Source: Streptomyces sp. NBC_00483 (GTDB lineage Bacteria > Actinomycetota > Actinomycetes > Streptomycetales > Streptomycetaceae). From it: 64,000 bases of DNA. The stretch spans positions 5,022,001 to 5,086,000 of the forward strand of contig NZ_CP107880.1 of NCBI RefSeq assembly GCF_036013745.1. The letters run 5' to 3'. The position numbers and the translations under genes were made by a program. Below the pieces are notes generated by a model, which ran no database searches, had not been told where the DNA came from, and saw only the letters and a list, made by a program, of their open reading frames with translations. Of this stretch, positions 56,721 to 64,000 are shown one piece after another (position 1 is the stretch's first letter; every line of letters begins with the position of its first letter).

Positions 56721-57173
56721 TCATAGTTGCAGCTTGAAGCCCAGATGCGAGCCCACGAAGCCGAGCCGCTCGTAGAAGCGGTGGGCATCGGTGCGCGTGG
56801 CGTCGGAGGTCAGCTGCACCAACTGGCAGTGCTCGCGCCGGGACTCGTCGATGGCCCACTCGATGAGCTGCGTGCCGAGGCCGCTTCCACGCTCGTCCGC
56901 GTGGATGCGGACGGCCTCGATGATCGAGCGGGTGGAGCCCTTCCGGGAGAGCCCGGGGATGATGCTGAGTTGCAGCGTGCCGACGACGCGGCCCCCGCGC
57001 ACGGCGACGACGAGGTGCTGATTCGCGTCCGCCGTCAGGCGTGCGTGCGCGGCGAGATACGGCGTGAGGTCCTCCGGTGACTCCCGCTGGGCGCCCAACG
57101 GGTCGTCCGCCAGCATGGCGACGATCTCCGGAATGTCCTCGGCCGCGGCCGGCCTGATCTCAAGATCTCCCAT
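56721..57173 (-). CDS. GNAT family N-acetyltransferase
   Basis: A 150-residue single-domain acetyltransferase. LEIRPAAAEDIPEIVAMLADD opens the fold; the CoA loop is VRIHADERGSGLGTQLIEWAI near 93-113 (RGSGLG); FYERLGFVGSHLGFKL closes it. The substrate is unknown. It is on the same strand as the MarR gene upstream, about 46 bases apart. Confidence 0.93.
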   Translation of the reverse strand: MGDLEIRPAAAEDIPEIVAMLADDPLGAQRESPEDLTPYLAAHARLTADANQHLVVAVRGGRVVGTLQLSIIPGLSRKGSTRSIIEAVRIHADERGSGLGTQLIEWAIDESRREHCQLVQLTSDATRTDAHRFYERLGFVGSHLGFKLQL

Positions 57174-57219
57174 GGGCCGCAGCCTATGCGGAGCCTCCCG
57201 CCGACTGTGCTCGGCCCGG

Positions 57220-57678
57220 TCAGGCGACGGCGTGCAGCCCCTCGACCGCCTTGACCAGGGGTGCGAGGTCCGGGTTCTCGGCCGCGGTGTCGAGGGCTTC
57301 CCGCAGCGCCGCGGAGTTCGTGGGGCGGGCCTCTTCGAGGAGGGTGAACCCGGCCTCGGAGACGTTCGTGTAGATGCCCCGACGGTCGGTCGGGCACAGG
57401 TAGCGGGAGAGCAGGCCGCGCTCCTCGAGCCGCGTGACCAGGCGCGTGGTCGCGCTCTGGCTCAGGACGACGGCGTCGGCCACCTGCTTCATCTGGAGGT
57501 GGCCGCCCTCCCCGTCGTGCTGACGGCTGAGGACGTCAAGCAGCGAATACTCGCGCACGCTCAGCCCGTGGTGGGCCTGTAGTGCGCGCTCGATGTGGGA
57601 CTCGATCTTCCCGTGCAGCAGCGAAAGCGCGCACCAGCCCTGCGAGAGGGCGGTCAGTGCGGGGTCTGTAGCGGTCAT
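57220..57678 (-). CDS. MarR family transcriptional regulator
   Basis: A 152-residue winged-helix dimer. The recognition region is MKQVADAVVLSQSATTRLVTRLEERGLL and the wing LCPTDRRGIYTNVSEAG. ATG 57678 has GGAGGAACC upstream. It diverges from the MFS gene at 57821 across a gap containing repeated TGCAATTA, so it probably represses that transporter and itself; the inducer is unknown. Confidence 0.93.
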   Translation of the reverse strand: MTATDPALTALSQGWCALSLLHGKIESHIERALQAHHGLSVREYSLLDVLSRQHDGEGGHLQMKQVADAVVLSQSATTRLVTRLEERGLLSRYLCPTDRRGIYTNVSEAGFTLLEEARPTNSAALREALDTAAENPDLAPLVKAVEGLHAVA

Positions 57679-57745
57679 GGCTCTTGGTTCCTCCGTCCCG
57701 GAGCGGCTCAGCCCAGGGTAGTCGATGTTCGGGGTTGCCCGCGTT

Positions 57746-57770
57746 TGCAATTAACCAGCGTCTGCAATTA
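57746..57770. promoter_or_regulatory. Putative MarR operator, direct repeat
   Basis: TGCAATTA occurs at 57746-57753 and 57763-57770, 17 bases apart, in the only AT-rich patch of the divergent MarR-MFS gap. Confidence 0.55.
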
Positions 57771-57820
57771 TTGTGAGGTCTCGTAAAGCGCACCCGCAAC
57801 AGTCTGGAAGGGGTCCCTCC

Positions 57821-59026
57821 ATGCCTCTCGCGCTTCTCGCCCTCGCGATCGGGGCGTTCGGTATCGGAACCACGGAATTCGTGATCATGGGATTGCTCCC
57901 AGAGGTCGCGGGTGACTTCGGCGTCTCCATCCCCACGGCCGGCTTTCTGGTGACCGGCTACGCGCTCGGTGTGATGTTCGGCGCCCCGCTGATGACCGCC
58001 CTGGGCACGCGCATCCCGCGCAAGCGGATGCTGATGCTGCTGCTCGGCTTCTTCATCGTCGGCAACCTGCTGTCCGCCGTCGCGCCCGTCTTCGCCGTCA
58101 TGCTGATCGGCCGCGTGGTCGCCTCGCTCGCCCACGGCGCGTTCTTCGGTATCGGCTCGGTCGTCGCGGCCGAGCTCGTGGCACCGGAGAAGAAGGCCGG
58201 AGCGATCGCCATGATGTTCACGGGCCTGACCGTCGCCAACGTCGTCGGTGTCCCGCTCGGCACTTTCATCGGCCAGACGGTCGGCTGGCGCGTGACGTTC
58301 ACGGTCGTCGCCGCGCTCGGCGTCATCGGCCTCGCCGGAATCGCCAAGCTCGTGCCCGACCTGCCCAAGCCGGAAGGCGTGCGGCTGCGTCACGAGCTGG
58401 CCGCGTTCAAGAACGTGCAGGTCGTCCTCGCCATGGCGATGACCGTGCTCGGCTTCGGCGGCGTCTTCGCGGCCATCACCTACATCGCGCCGATGATGAC
58501 GCACGTCGCCGGCTTCGCGGACGGCTCCGTCACCTGGCTCATGGTCCTCTTCGGCCTCGGCATGGTCGCCGGCAACCTCGTCGGCGGAAAGTTCGCCGAC
58601 CGCGCCCTGATGCCCCTGCTGTACGTGTCGCTGGGCGCGCTCGCCCTCGTGCTCGCCCTGTTCACGGTCACCGCGCACAACCAGGTGCTGTCCGCGATCT
58701 CCATCGTGCTGATCGGCGCGTTCGGCTTCGCGACGGTGCCGCCGCTGCAGAAGCGCGTCCTCGACCAGGCCTCCGGCGCCCCGACGCTCGCCTCGGCCGT
58801 CAACATCGGCGCCTTCAACCTCGGCAACGCGCTCTCCGCCTGGCTCGGCGGCATGGTGATCGCCGCGGGCCTCGGCTACACCTCCCCGAACTGGGTCGGC
58901 GCCGTGCTCGCCGCAGGGGCTCTCGTTCTGGCCGTGCTGTCCGCGGCCCTCGAGCGCCGCTCGCCCGCTCCGAGCCTGATCGTCGCGGCCGCCGAGCAGC
59001 CGCGCACCGAGCCGGCCCACCACTGA
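57821..59026 (+). CDS. MFS transporter, AraJ-like DHA1 family
   Basis: A 401-residue 12-helix transporter. The first helix reads LLALAIGAFGIGTTEFVIMGLLPEVA, the hallmark of the AraJ/YdhP/PbuE type exporters. The loop GAPLMTALGTRIPRKRMLM is motif A. ATG 57821 has GGAAGGGG upstream. It is divergent from a MarR regulator and followed by a GlcG-like gene after 80 bases, so an inducible efflux unit is likely. Confidence 0.93.
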   Translation: MPLALLALAIGAFGIGTTEFVIMGLLPEVAGDFGVSIPTAGFLVTGYALGVMFGAPLMTALGTRIPRKRMLMLLLGFFIVGNLLSAVAPVFAVMLIGRVVASLAHGAFFGIGSVVAAELVAPEKKAGAIAMMFTGLTVANVVGVPLGTFIGQTVGWRVTFTVVAALGVIGLAGIAKLVPDLPKPEGVRLRHELAAFKNVQVVLAMAMTVLGFGGVFAAITYIAPMMTHVAGFADGSVTWLMVLFGLGMVAGNLVGGKFADRALMPLLYVSLGALALVLALFTVTAHNQVLSAISIVLIGAFGFATVPPLQKRVLDQASGAPTLASAVNIGAFNLGNALSAWLGGMVIAAGLGYTSPNWVGAVLAAGALVLAVLSAALERRSPAPSLIVAAAEQPRTEPAHH

Positions 59027-59106
59027 CCCCCACCCCGGTCGACGGGGCCGATGACGCCCCCGCCCCACAGCACCTCTCAGCACCACCCCGCAAGGAGCAT
59101 CACCTC

Positions 59107-59526
59107 ATGAGCACCACCGCTGTCACCCCGCTCAGCACGCAGGACGCCGAGGCCCTGGTCTCCGCCGCTCGCCTCGCCGCCGAGGCGGCCGGAGTCACCG
59201 TCAGCGTCACCGTCCTCGACGCGGGCGGGCACCTCCTGGCCTTCCGCCGCGACGACCGCGCCGTCCTCATCTCCGGCGAGACCAGCACGCGCAAGGCGTT
59301 CACCGCGCTCCAACTGAACGCCCCCACCGCCGACCTCGTCGACCTGGTGAAGCCCGAGGGCCCCTTCCACACCCTGCCCACCGCGCTGGACCGGCCGCTG
59401 CTGTTCATCGCCGGCGGCCTGCCGGTCCACCGCGACGGCCGGCTCATCGGCGCCATCGGTGTCGGTGGCGGCGCCCCCGACCAGGACCACGGCTTCGCCA
59501 CCGCGGCCGTGGAGGCCCTCGCGTAG
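59107..59526 (+). CDS. GlcG/HbpS family protein (DUF336)
   Basis: A 139-residue protein of the haem-binding HbpS/GlcG fold: VSVTVLDAGGHLLAFRRDD near the start, SGETSTRKAFTALQLN, and GGLPVHRDGRLIGAIGVGGG...DHGFATAAVEAL at the end. There is no signal peptide, so it is cytoplasmic, unlike secreted HbpS. AAGGAG precedes the ATG. It probably forms an operon with the upstream MFS gene; ligand unknown. Confidence 0.9.
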   Translation: MSTTAVTPLSTQDAEALVSAARLAAEAAGVTVSVTVLDAGGHLLAFRRDDRAVLISGETSTRKAFTALQLNAPTADLVDLVKPEGPFHTLPTALDRPLLFIAGGLPVHRDGRLIGAIGVGGGAPDQDHGFATAAVEALA

Positions 59527-59593
59527 CAGCAGAGCCACACCACACAGCCGCCCCAAGTTGCCGCAGCACAGCGGTACTTGGGGTGGACGTGTA

Positions 59594-60478
59594 TCAGCCC
59601 GCGGCCACGGTCAGCGGCGCGAAGCGGCGGGTCCAGTCGCCGGGCAGGCCCGAAGCCCCGTAGTTCATCACCGCGTTGAGGCCGACGGCCTCGAGTCCGC
59701 GCTCCTTGAGCCACGCCAGCAGCTCCTCATGGCGCACGTCGATGTCGGTGCGCAGCGGCCGGTCCGTGCCCGCCGCGAGCGAGGCCACGAGGGCCTGCGC
59801 CGTCGCGGTGTCGCGGGCGACGAGAGGACCGACGACGTGGGTGTCCTCATTGGGCCAGGCGGCCGCGAAGCCGATGAGCCCGCCACCCGCCCCGCCGGCC
59901 CCACCGTCCACCGCCGCCCGCAACTGGTCCGCGAAAGCCGGAAGTCGCGTGATCACATGCGTACGGTCCGGGCCGAAGACCTCCGCGTCCAGGCGGAGGA
60001 TCGCCGGGAGGTCGTTCGCCGTGGCCGCGCGCGTGGTGACATCGGGCAGGGGCCCGCCCGCGGCGAAGCGGCCGCGCACCATCTCGGCCCGCCCCGTGAC
60101 CTTGAAGCCCAACTCCTCGTAGAGCGGCCGCCCGTACGGCGTCGCATGGAGGGTGAGCGGTGTCGTGCCCGCCCGCTCGACGATGTGGCGCATCAGACGT
60201 CTGCCGATGCCCTGCCGTGCGTGTTGCTCGGCGACCAGGACCATGCCGATCGCGCCGAGTTCGGGCCGCTCCCGGGGGCCGTACTCGGTCACTACGCAGG
60301 CGCTGACGAGACCGCCGTCGGGGTCATCGATGCCGTAGCCGGTACCGGCGGAGAGCAGCAGCCGCCACTTGTGTTCCTCACGGGGCCAGCCCCGGTTCTC
60401 GGACAGGTCGGCGCACGCGAGGACATCGCGCGGGGTGAGACGACGGATGGGCAGGTCGGAGAGGGAAGGTGTCGACAC
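59594..60478 (-). CDS. Tandem GNAT family N-acetyltransferase
   Basis: A 294-residue protein with two acetyltransferase halves. The first is complete, with the CoA loop VLVAEQHARQGIGRRLMRHIVE (QGIGRR near 105-110) and LYEELGFKVTGRAEMVRG; the second, from about 155 (TRAATANDLPAILRLDAEVFG), lacks a clear Q/RxxGxG loop and is probably degenerate. The start is uncertain: GTG 60478 gives VSTPSLSDLPIRRLTP but no ribosome site is evident, and the frame is open through a parS at 60559. Confidence 0.82.
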   Translation of the reverse strand: MSTPSLSDLPIRRLTPRDVLACADLSENRGWPREEHKWRLLLSAGTGYGIDDPDGGLVSACVVTEYGPRERPELGAIGMVLVAEQHARQGIGRRLMRHIVERAGTTPLTLHATPYGRPLYEELGFKVTGRAEMVRGRFAAGGPLPDVTTRAATANDLPAILRLDAEVFGPDRTHVITRLPAFADQLRAAVDGGAGGAGGGLIGFAAAWPNEDTHVVGPLVARDTATAQALVASLAAGTDRPLRTDIDVRHEELLAWLKERGLEAVGLNAVMNYGASGLPGDWTRRFAPLTVAAG

Positions 60479-60558
60479 GCAGGTCAGGCTGTCGGACTTC
60501 GCCCCGTGGCGTCCACCGCTTTGTGGAGAGTGCCCCGAGGCTTTCGGTCCCGCCGGGA

Positions 60559-60572
60559 GTTTCACGTGAAAC
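60559..60572. other. parS site (perfect)
   Basis: GTTTCACGTGAAAC in the divergent gap between the tandem GNAT and flavohaemoglobin genes. Confidence 0.95.
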
Positions 60573-60933
60573 ATGGCGCGGGGCTCGGCTCTCGCCCGCG
60601 CTCGACGGCGCCGGACGCACGAATTGGCGCGCCGAGACCGGTAATTGAGGAATTTACGAGGCGACCGAGGTTCGCTTAATCCGCAGTTATGCCGGTAGGG
60701 GGTTGTCGACTTCGCGGCGGCCGGTATCGTCGGATCCGGATCGCGCCGGGTGGCCGAAGAAGGCCGAGGGGAAGCCCGTGGTGCGCGCAGGCCCACGCAG
60801 CCTAACGGGACGGAGAGATCGAAGACCTGCACTTTCCGCTTTGCGTTCTGGGCAATGACACCGGGTGGCATGCTGCGATGAGGGGACTGCGGACAATGTC
60901 ACACTCTTGCCTTACTTGTCAGTAGCCGTCCGG

Positions 60934-60960
60934 AATGCAGTGTTCAATGTGGACTGCATT
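60934..60960. promoter_or_regulatory. Inverted repeat upstream of the flavohaemoglobin gene
   Basis: AATGCAGT (60934-60941) and ACTGCATT (60953-60960), perfect 8-bp arms with an 11-base spacer. An NO-responsive regulator site is possible, but the protein is not identified. Confidence 0.6.
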
Positions 60961-61055
60961 GTTGTCGAGGCGCGGGGGAAAGCCCACAGTTTCCGGGCGT
61001 GGAACAGCTCGGGAGTACGTTGACCGACCGAAATATGTTCGAGGCGAGGCACAGC

Positions 61056-62432
61056 ATGGACGCTCCGACCACTACGCCGTCGGCCGGTTCCGGTTCTGAC
61101 GGTTCGGACGGTGGGGGCGGCTGGTTCACGCCGCGCACGGCCCCGGCCCCGCAGCCGCCCACCACCGGTTCCGGCCAGGAGGCGACGCCGGAGGAGCACC
61201 GAATACCGGAGCCTCGTCAGGCGCCGGCCGCTCAGCAGACGCAGCAGCCCGCCCCGCCGCGGGCCGCCGAGACGCCCGGCCCCATGGCCGCCTCCGCGCG
61301 CACCGCTCCCACGCATGCCTCCCCCGACGCGATTCTCATCCGCCGGACGATGGAGGAGATCGGCCCCGTCGCGGACAGGGTCACCTCGTACTTCTACGCG
61401 CTGCTCTTCGTGTGCCACCCCGAACTGCGCCCGCTCTTCCCCGCGGCGATGGACACCCAGCGCGACCGGATCCTCAAGGCGCTGCTGACCGCCGCCGAGC
61501 ACATCGACAACAAGGACGTCCTCGTGGCGTACCTGAAGAACCTGGGCCGCGGGCACCGCAAGTACGGCACGCAGGCCGACCACTACCCGGCCGTCGGCGA
61601 GTGCCTGATCGCCGCGCTCACCCAGTACGCCACGACCACGTGGAACGCGGAGACCGAGGCCGCCTGGGTCCGCACGTACACGACGATCTCCCAGGTCATG
61701 ATCGACGCGGCAGCCGAGGACGAGCTGAAGGCGCCGGCCTGGTGGATGGCCGAGGTCGTCTCGCACGACCTGCGCACCCCCGACGTCGCCGTGGTGACCG
61801 TGCGGCCCGATCAGCCCTACCCGTTCCTGGCGGGGCAGTACACGACGCTGGAGACGCCCTGGTGGCCGCGGATCTGGCGGCACTACTCGTTCGCGTCCGC
61901 GCCCCGCTCCGACGGGCTGCTCTCGTTCCACGTGAAGGCGGTTCCGGCGGGCTGGGTCTCCAACGCCCTGGTGCACCGGGCCCGCCCCGGCGACGTGCTG
62001 CGCCTCGGCCCGCCCGCCGGCTCCATGACCGTCGACCACACCACCGACAGCGGGCTGCTCTGCCTGGGCGGCGGCACCGGCATCGCGCCCATCAAGGCGC
62101 TCGTCGAGGACGTGGCCGAGCATGGGCACCAGCGCTCGGTCGAGGTGTTCTACGGCGCCCGCACCAACCACGATCTGTACGACATCGACACGATGCTGCG
62201 CCTCTCGCAGAGCCACCCGTGGCTCTCGGTGCGTCCCATCGTCGACCAGCAGGCCCACCTCCAGCTGCCGGACGCGGTACGGGAGTACGGCCCCTGGAAC
62301 GAGTACGACGCGTATCTCTCCGGGCCGCCCGGCATGATCCGCAGCAGCATCGACACCCTGCGGCGCATCGGTATCCCCGGCAGCCGCATCCGGCACGACT
62401 CGGTCGAGGACCTGGTCGCTGCGGCGGACTGA
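61056..62432 (+). CDS. Flavohaemoglobin-like protein (globin-FAD-NAD)
   Basis: A 458-residue protein with a disordered Gly/Pro/Gln-rich extension of about 85 residues ahead of the globin. The globin covers about 90-230; the proximal His is in GRGHRKYGTQADHYPAVG. The reductase part has the FAD motif RHYSFASAP, the NAD motif LCLGGGTGIAPIKALVED and YLSGPPGMI near the end. The domain set is that of NO dioxygenases, which turn NO into nitrate with NADH. ATG 61056 is chosen from GAGG upstream; GTG 60999 and ATG 61035 are alternatives. Confidence 0.88.
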   Translation: MDAPTTTPSAGSGSDGSDGGGGWFTPRTAPAPQPPTTGSGQEATPEEHRIPEPRQAPAAQQTQQPAPPRAAETPGPMAASARTAPTHASPDAILIRRTMEEIGPVADRVTSYFYALLFVCHPELRPLFPAAMDTQRDRILKALLTAAEHIDNKDVLVAYLKNLGRGHRKYGTQADHYPAVGECLIAALTQYATTTWNAETEAAWVRTYTTISQVMIDAAAEDELKAPAWWMAEVVSHDLRTPDVAVVTVRPDQPYPFLAGQYTTLETPWWPRIWRHYSFASAPRSDGLLSFHVKAVPAGWVSNALVHRARPGDVLRLGPPAGSMTVDHTTDSGLLCLGGGTGIAPIKALVEDVAEHGHQRSVEVFYGARTNHDLYDIDTMLRLSQSHPWLSVRPIVDQQAHLQLPDAVREYGPWNEYDAYLSGPPGMIRSSIDTLRRIGIPGSRIRHDSVEDLVAAAD

Positions 62433-62507
62433 GCCCTCGATGCGCGGCGCCGCCCCCACGCCTCGTAGCGAGGTGCGGCGCCGTCCCACACCTCGTACAG
62501 CGGGGCG

Positions 62508-62990
62508 TCAGCCCAGATCGGGCGCGTGCATCGCCCGTACGCCCTCGATGTTGCCGTCCAGGTAGTGACGCAGCGAGAGCGGCACCAGATGGACCGAGGC
62601 GATGCCGACGCGGGTGAACGGCACCCGCACGATCTCGTAGCTGCCGCACGGGTCCTCGACCTCGGGCCCGTGCCGCTCGTCGGTGTCCATCGATTCCAGT
62701 CGGCAGACGAAGAAGTGCTGGACCTTCACGCCGGTCGCGCCGCCGTCCTCGCCGATGTGCTCGACGGTGTCCACGAAGCAGGGCACCACGTCGACGATCT
62801 TGGCGCCGAGTTCCTCGTGCACCTCGCGATGGAGGGCGTCCACGACGGTCGTGTCCTCCGGCTCGACCCCACCACCGGGAGTCACCCAGTACGGATCGAC
62901 GCCGGGCTTGGTTCGCTTGATCAGAATCAGGTTGTCGCCATCCAGCAGGACGGCGCGTGCGGTGCGCTTGACCACGGGTCGGACGGTCAT
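62508..62990 (-). CDS. Nudix hydrolase
   Basis: A 160-residue protein. The Nudix box lies near residues 40-63 (GGGVEPEDTT...REVHEELGAKI); its C-terminal REUxEExGU part is intact, but the spacing between the first Gly and the Arg is one residue longer than usual. PYWVTPGGG and VQHFFVCRLESMD fit family strands. The substrate is unknown. ATG 62990 has no clear ribosome site, so a leaderless or alternative start is possible. Confidence 0.85.
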   Translation of the reverse strand: MTVRPVVKRTARAVLLDGDNLILIKRTKPGVDPYWVTPGGGVEPEDTTVVDALHREVHEELGAKIVDVVPCFVDTVEHIGEDGGATGVKVQHFFVCRLESMDTDERHGPEVEDPCGSYEIVRVPFTRVGIASVHLVPLSLRHYLDGNIEGVRAMHAPDLG

Positions 62991-63011
62991 GGGAGAAATG
63001 TGGCCCGGCTG

Positions 63012-63025
63012 GTTCCACGTGAAAC
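63012..63025. other. Near-parS (one mismatch)
   Basis: GTTCCACGTGAAAC in the gap between the Nudix and LysR genes, the rightmost site in the window. Confidence 0.65.
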
Positions 63026-63049
63026 ATCCCGTATCGCTCGGTGCCCCGA

Positions 63050-63955
63050 TCACGACCAGTCGACGGCAGCGCGTAGTAGCCACTCGTGCGCCCGCGCGAT
63101 GTGCGGCATGGCGAGTGTGCCGGTGCGCACCACCAGGAAATACGTACGCAGCGGCGGCACGGGCGGGTCGAGCAGGGCGACGATTTCCCCGCGCTCCAGG
63201 TTCTCCTCGCAGAGATAGCGCGGCAGGACGGCGAGGCCGGCTCCCGCGATCACACAGGCGAGCACCGCGCGCAGATCGGGCACGACGACCGTGGCGGAGA
63301 CAGCGGGCCGGGAGTCGAAGACTGCGGCCCAGTAGCGGCTGACCAGGGGCAACGACTCGTGCACCTCGACCACCGGGAACTTCTCCAGGGACGGCGCCGC
63401 GTCGCGGTGCAGCATGCCGCGGCCGATCCGGGCGGCCAGGCGCGGGGCGGCGGCCAGCACATGCTCCTCGTCGCAGAGCGGAGTCGCCGTGTGCAGGGCG
63501 CCGCGCGGACGGGCCGTCGCGATGGCCAGATCGTGATGCCCCGCGGCGAGCCCCTCCAGGGTTTCCTCGGCCGTGCCGAAGCTCGTCCGTAACGCGATGC
63601 TCTGCCCGTCGTCCCGGGTCAGGGCCGTCAGCGCAGGTAGGGCGCGCTCCGCGGTGAACTCCGGAGGCCCCGCCAGGTGCAGGGTGCGCACGGCGGACTC
63701 CTCGCCGAGCCCTGCCTCGGCGATCTCCACGAGGGCGTCGAGATGCGGAGCCGCCTTGTGGGCCAGCTCGTCGGCGATCGTCGTGGCCGTCACACCGCGC
63801 GCCTGGCGCAGGAAGAGCGGGCGCCCCAGCTGCCGCTCCAACGTGCGGATCTGGGAGGTGACCGCCGGCTGGGACAGGCCGAGCAGCGCGGCGGCGCGGG
63901 TGAACGAACCGGCGCGATGCACCGTCACAAAGGTGCGCAGCAACGCGAGATCCAT
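63050..63955 (-). CDS. LysR family transcriptional regulator
   Basis: A 301-residue LysR-type regulator. The winged helix is residues 1-60: MDLALLRTFVTVHRAGSFTR, then LLGLSQPAVTSQIRTLERQLG and PLFLRQARGVTATTI. The effector-binding domain follows (from about 90) with two Rossmann-like lobes, including GAGLAVLPRYL near 238-248. The Nudix gene lies 59 bases downstream on the same strand; its usual divergent target would be beyond the right edge of the window. Confidence 0.95.
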   Translation of the reverse strand: MDLALLRTFVTVHRAGSFTRAAALLGLSQPAVTSQIRTLERQLGRPLFLRQARGVTATTIADELAHKAAPHLDALVEIAEAGLGEESAVRTLHLAGPPEFTAERALPALTALTRDDGQSIALRTSFGTAEETLEGLAAGHHDLAIATARPRGALHTATPLCDEEHVLAAAPRLAARIGRGMLHRDAAPSLEKFPVVEVHESLPLVSRYWAAVFDSRPAVSATVVVPDLRAVLACVIAGAGLAVLPRYLCEENLERGEIVALLDPPVPPLRTYFLVVRTGTLAMPHIARAHEWLLRAAVDWS

Positions 63956-64000
63956 CGCGGCACACCTCCCCTTCCCAACCCCAGAGCCGCGCCCAACTAT

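Larger units (their letters stand above)
60479..61055. other. Divergent gap upstream of the flavohaemoglobin gene
   Basis: A 577-base region with a perfect parS (60559-60572), an AT-richer stretch near 60635-60690, and an inverted repeat at 60934-60960. No coding sequence or known RNA is supported. Confidence 0.55.

Noticed and set aside
61925..61938. GTTCCACGTGAAGG inside the flavohaemoglobin gene
   Set aside because: Two mismatches to parS and explained by coding sequence (FHVKA), so not counted as parS.

Overview
The window is a stretch of Streptomyces chromosome around the replication origin. It is GC-rich, uses GTG starts freely, has strong GGAGG ribosome binding sites, and carries the actinobacterial order gyrA-gyrB-dciA-recF-gnd-dnaN-oriC-dnaA-rpmH-rnpA-yidD-yidC-jag-rsmG-parA-parB-(GNAT)-trxA-trxB-rsmA-sigM-pseudokinase-murJ-cca. 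The species cannot be fixed from sequence alone. No insertion sequence, prophage, CRISPR array or biosynthetic cluster is visible, and almost everything is core genome.

Left of oriC (1-17146): a truncated rhomboid protease, a cyclophilin, a DUF5324 protein, tRNA-Ala, a helix-turn-helix protein, a Ser/Thr kinase convergent with an exported anchored protein, a DLW-39 microprotein, a small secreted protein, tRNA-Ile, then DUF3566-gyrA-gyrB and dciA-recF-gnd-dnaN, all leftward. oriC fills 17147-18098 with about 19 DnaA-box-like 9-mers. Right of it are dnaA (leftward) and the rightward rpmH-to-parB block.

Right half (26.7-64 kb): thioredoxin system with a SigR-type promoter; sigM-rsmA; a pseudokinase beside the lipid II flippase murJ; cca; MFS; padR-ino1 with a palindromic operator; a class A PBP; a GT87-like membrane enzyme; an alanine-racemase-like gene next to femX; the rpsF-ssb-rpsR-rplI operon; a MATE transporter; dnaB; a serine hydrolase; GNAT, MarR, MFS and GlcG-like genes; a flavohaemoglobin; Nudix and LysR genes. 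Much of this serves replication (DnaA, DnaN, RecF, gyrase, DciA loader, DnaB, SSB), segregation (ParA, ParB, parS) and wall synthesis (MurJ, PBP, FemX, Alr-like).

The most striking non-coding signal is the set of parS sites. There are 11 perfect GTTTCACGTGAAAC sites and 3 one-mismatch sites, and all lie on the dnaA/parAB side of oriC. Several are fused to terminator palindromes, one supplies a stop codon, and others encode a recurrent VSRET peptide. DnaA-box clusters also sit upstream of dnaA, dnaB and parA. No wholly new multi-gene system was recognised; the novelty here is regulatory and architectural.
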